A stretch of DNA of 6,504 nucleotides from an uncultured Bacteroidota bacterium (GTDB taxonomy: Bacteria > Bacteroidota > Bacteroidia > Bacteroidales > VadinHA17), in the NCBI GenBank assembly GCA_903865465.1, contig CAIPJU010000840.1, positions 1 through 6,504 on the forward strand, in the 5' to 3' direction. Under the pieces are notes generated by a model that saw only the letters and a list, made by a program, of their open reading frames with translations, was not told where the DNA came from and did not search any database. Each line of letters opens with the position of its first letter. Position 1 is the stretch's first letter. The position numbers and the translations under genes were made by a program. Below, piece after piece: positions 4,232 to 6,504 of the stretch.

Positions 4232-6504
4232 TCATTTTGGCATCCCGCGAAACAGAATTCAGAAATTATTCTTCCTGTCTCTTCTCCCGGCCTTCCTGAT
4301 CCTCATTCTGATATCGTGCGGGCGTTTTGTAAAAATGGAAGGGGACCTTCCCCTGCCGGAGTATAATTTAAAATTTAGCCGGCTCGCCAAAAGCTGGGAT
4401 GAGGGAATACCCCTTGGTGACGGAATGGTTGGGGCTCTCCTCTGGCAGAAAGATGGCAGACTGAGGCTCTCGCTCGACAGGGCCGACCTCTGGGATCTTC
4501 GTCCCATGCAGAACCTTGAGAAACCTCAATGGAAATACTCCTGGGTAAAGGAAAAATGGGCAGAGAATGACTATAAGCCCGTTCAGGAGATGTTCGATGT
4601 GCCTTATGATGCGAATCCCGCTCCTTCAAAAATACCAGGAGGAGCACTCGAATTTGATGTCTCAAAACTGGGAGAGACAGAGTCGGTTGAGCTGCAGCTT
4701 AAGGATGCTCTTTGCATAGTAAAATGGAAAAACGGAACCTCACTTAAGACCTTTGTTGATGCCGGAAGCCCCGTTGGATGGTTTCGCTTCGAGGGTGTTG
4801 ATAGTGAAATTCTCCCCCAACTTCTTGCTCCTGCTTATAATACCGAAGGTCAGTCCGATCCCGATAACTCACTGACAGGCCAGGATCTCCGGCGGCTTGG
4901 TTACCCAAAGGGGGAAGTGGTTAAAGATGGAAATTCAATGACATATAATCAGGATGGATGGGGAGGATTCCGTTATCACATAAACGTGAGGTGGAAAAAG
5001 AAGGGAAATACAACCGAAGGCTGCTGGAGCATTAGCTCCGAATATCCGGGATGGGAAAAGCAGGTTAAGGCCTCGGATCAGACATCTTCAGCCATAAAGG
5101 CAGGTTTCGACAAAAAGTTCGTAAGCCATCAGGATTGGTGGCACAGATTCTGGCTTGAATCCGACATTTCAGTTCCCGATCCGGTACTTGCAAAACAATG
5201 GCACCTTGAGATGTACAAACTTGGGGCTGCAACAGGGAACGGAGCTCCTCCAATTTCACTTCAGGCCGTATGGACAGCCGATGCAGGTAAGCTTCCTCCA
5301 TGGAAAGGCGATTTTCATCACGACCTTAATACCCAGCTTAGTTACTGGCCAACATATAGTTCCAACCATCTCGAACAGGAGAAAGGTTTCATTGACTGGC
5401 TTCAGAAAAACCGGCCCGAATTCGAAAAATATACGAAGAGCTATTTTGGTACTGGAGGTCTGAATGTTCCGGGAGTTACAACACTCACCGGACAGCCGAT
5501 GGGAGGATGGATCCAGTACTCCTTTGGACCTACGGTTGCTGCCTGGCTGGGTCACCATTTCTACCTTCACTGGCGCTACACAATGGACAGGGAATTTCTT
5601 GAGAAAGAGGCTTATCCATGGATTAGGGATGTAGCAGTTTACCTCAACGAATTGTCGGTAAAAGACAGCAGTGGCATAAGGAAACTTCCAATAAGCTCGA
5701 GTCCCGAGATTTTTGACAATTCCAGAAAGGCCTGGTTTCCAACGATGACAAATTACGATCTCGGACTCGTAAGGTTTACTTTTGAGAAGGCAGCAGAGCT
5801 GGCTGCTGAACTGGGCAAAACAGATGAAGCAGAGAAGTGGAATAAAATCCTTCTGGAATGGCCCGCTTATGATATCGATTCCCCGACGGGATTAACATAT
5901 GCAAAGGGGGTAAAATACACGGAGTCGCATCGCCATTTCTCCCATCTGATAGCGTTTCACCCGCTTGGACTCATCGATAAATCAAAAGGGAGAAAGGACA
6001 TTCAGATTATCGATTCAACAATAAAAACACTAGAGAAGACAGGACCAGACTGGTGGTGCGGTTATTCCTGGAGCTGGCTGGGAAACATTAAAGCCTGGGC
6101 CTTCGACGGAGAAGGGGCAGCTGAGGCATTGAGAATATTTGCGCAGGATTTCTGTCTTCCAAACAGCTTTCATGTGAACGGCGATCAGTCGGGTACAGGT
6201 AAATCAAAAATGACCTACAGGCCTTTTACCCTCGAAGGGAACTTCGCCTTTGCAGCCGGAGTGCAGGAGATGCTTATTCAGAGCCATACCGGAATCATCA
6301 GGATCTTTCCCGCTATTCCCAAAAGCTGGAAAGATTCAGGCTTTAACAAGCTCAGGACCGAAGGTGCATTTCTTGTAACTGCATCTATGAAAAACGGACT
6401 GACTGAGAATGTAACTGTTTTTTGTGAAAGGGGCGGAGAACTTAAACTGGCCAATCCCTTTGGAGGCAGAAAATTCATATGTTCAGCAATCTATAAGGAG
6501 GCGG
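4224..6504 (+). CDS. GH95-like glycoside hydrolase lipoprotein, 3' end outside window
   Basis: An uninterrupted frame of 760 codons runs off the right edge, encoding a surface or periplasmic exo-glycosidase related to GH95 (alpha-L-fucosidases and alpha-L-galactosidases). Residues 15-32 (LFFLSLLPAFLILILISC) form a lipoprotein signal with Cys32. The N-terminal beta domain opens with SWDEGIPLGDGMVGALLW (57-74), counterpart of the W-x-EALPiGNGrlGAMv motif. The (alpha/alpha)6 barrel carries ISLQAVW, PPWKGDFHHDLNTQLSYWP (Asp367, Asn369), SSSPE (Glu495, aligned with the general acid), HRHFSH (569-574) and YRPFTLEGNFAFAAGVQEMLIQSH (Glu671). A C-terminal beta domain has begun, so only a short tail is probably missing. 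Compared with classical GH95, NIN reads DLN and DGNFG reads EGNFA, so the substrate may not be fucose. The start is GTG 4224, overlapping the NUDIX stop by eight bases; ATG 4200 is the other in-frame choice, and a stop at 4197-4199 bars anything earlier. Substrate assignment is open. Confidence 0.8.
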   Translation, partial: MNNHFGIPRNRIQKLFFLSLLPAFLILILISCGRFVKMEGDLPLPEYNLKFSRLAKSWDEGIPLGDGMVGALLWQKDGRLRLSLDRADLWDLRPMQNLEKPQWKYSWVKEKWAENDYKPVQEMFDVPYDANPAPSKIPGGALEFDVSKLGETESVELQLKDALCIVKWKNGTSLKTFVDAGSPVGWFRFEGVDSEILPQLLAPAYNTEGQSDPDNSLTGQDLRRLGYPKGEVVKDGNSMTYNQDGWGGFRYHINVRWKKKGNTTEGCWSISSEYPGWEKQVKASDQTSSAIKAGFDKKFVSHQDWWHRFWLESDISVPDPVLAKQWHLEMYKLGAATGNGAPPISLQAVWTADAGKLPPWKGDFHHDLNTQLSYWPTYSSNHLEQEKGFIDWLQKNRPEFEKYTKSYFGTGGLNVPGVTTLTGQPMGGWIQYSFGPTVAAWLGHHFYLHWRYTMDREFLEKEAYPWIRDVAVYLNELSVKDSSGIRKLPISSSPEIFDNSRKAWFPTMTNYDLGLVRFTFEKAAELAAELGKTDEAEKWNKILLEWPAYDIDSPTGLTYAKGVKYTESHRHFSHLIAFHPLGLIDKSKGRKDIQIIDSTIKTLEKTGPDWWCGYSWSWLGNIKAWAFDGEGAAEALRIFAQDFCLPNSFHVNGDQSGTGKSKMTYRPFTLEGNFAFAAGVQEMLIQSHTGIIRIFPAIPKSWKDSGFNKLRTEGAFLVTASMKNGLTENVTVFCERGGELKLANPFGGRKFICSAIYKEA

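Noticed and set aside
4259..4665. Overlapping open frames on the minus strand opposite the start of the glycosidase gene
   Set aside because: The + strand frame has a lipoprotein signal and recognisable GH95-like motifs throughout. The minus frames are Arg/Ser/Pro-rich without motifs, typical antisense shadows.
5155..5463. A + strand open frame inside the glycosidase gene
   Set aside because: It lies in another frame across conserved barrel motifs (PPWKGDFHHDLN) and has no domain signature of its own.

Overview
The window looks like chromosomal DNA from a member of the Bacteroidota, probably an uncultured or environmental Bacteroidales-type lineage. The evidence is indirect. Three of the eight genes seem to start at GTG rather than ATG, and clear Shine-Dalgarno sequences are absent. 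One intergenic region carries a perfect TAnnTTTG box, the -7 element of Bacteroidota promoters, and a hairpin of the CCCCTAAATCCCC...GGGGA type that I associate with intergenic repeats of this phylum. Exported proteins, three of them lipoproteins, dominate, ending in a GH95-like glycosidase. All eight genes lie on the + strand. I see no tRNA, rRNA, CRISPR array or transposase gene.

Region 1 (1-1043) holds two exported redox-type proteins. The first is a periplasmic thioredoxin-fold protein with a CEEC active site. After a 174-base gap comes a small lipoprotein c-type cytochrome with one CNSCH haem site. The gap contains a 12-base direct repeat spaced 33 bases apart.

Region 2 (1125-2380) holds two genes I do not recognise, five bases apart: a 302-residue, mostly helical lipoprotein and a 113-residue helical protein with a hydrophobic, Gly/Ala-rich C-terminus. 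They look co-transcribed and may work together. They are the best candidates here for something undescribed.

Region 3 (2522-3175) is a stand-alone, divergent phosphoribosylanthranilate isomerase (TrpF) homologue. It keeps the Cys/Asp catalytic pair but lacks other family signatures and has no trp neighbours. Directly at its stop codon begins a 163-base element (3175-3337) bounded by near-perfect 28-base inverted repeats, with further hairpins nested inside. Its right edge overlaps a good promoter candidate.

Region 4 (3384-6504) is a tight three-gene cluster: a VOC-superfamily metalloprotein, a NUDIX hydrolase 14 bases later, and a large lipoprotein glycoside hydrolase related to GH95 whose start overlaps the NUDIX stop. 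The glycosidase runs off the right edge with most of its sequence present. Its active-site motifs differ from classical GH95 alpha-L-fucosidases (DLN for NIN, EGNF for DGNF), suggesting another substrate or a distinct subfamily. The promoter at 3312-3342 would drive all three genes.
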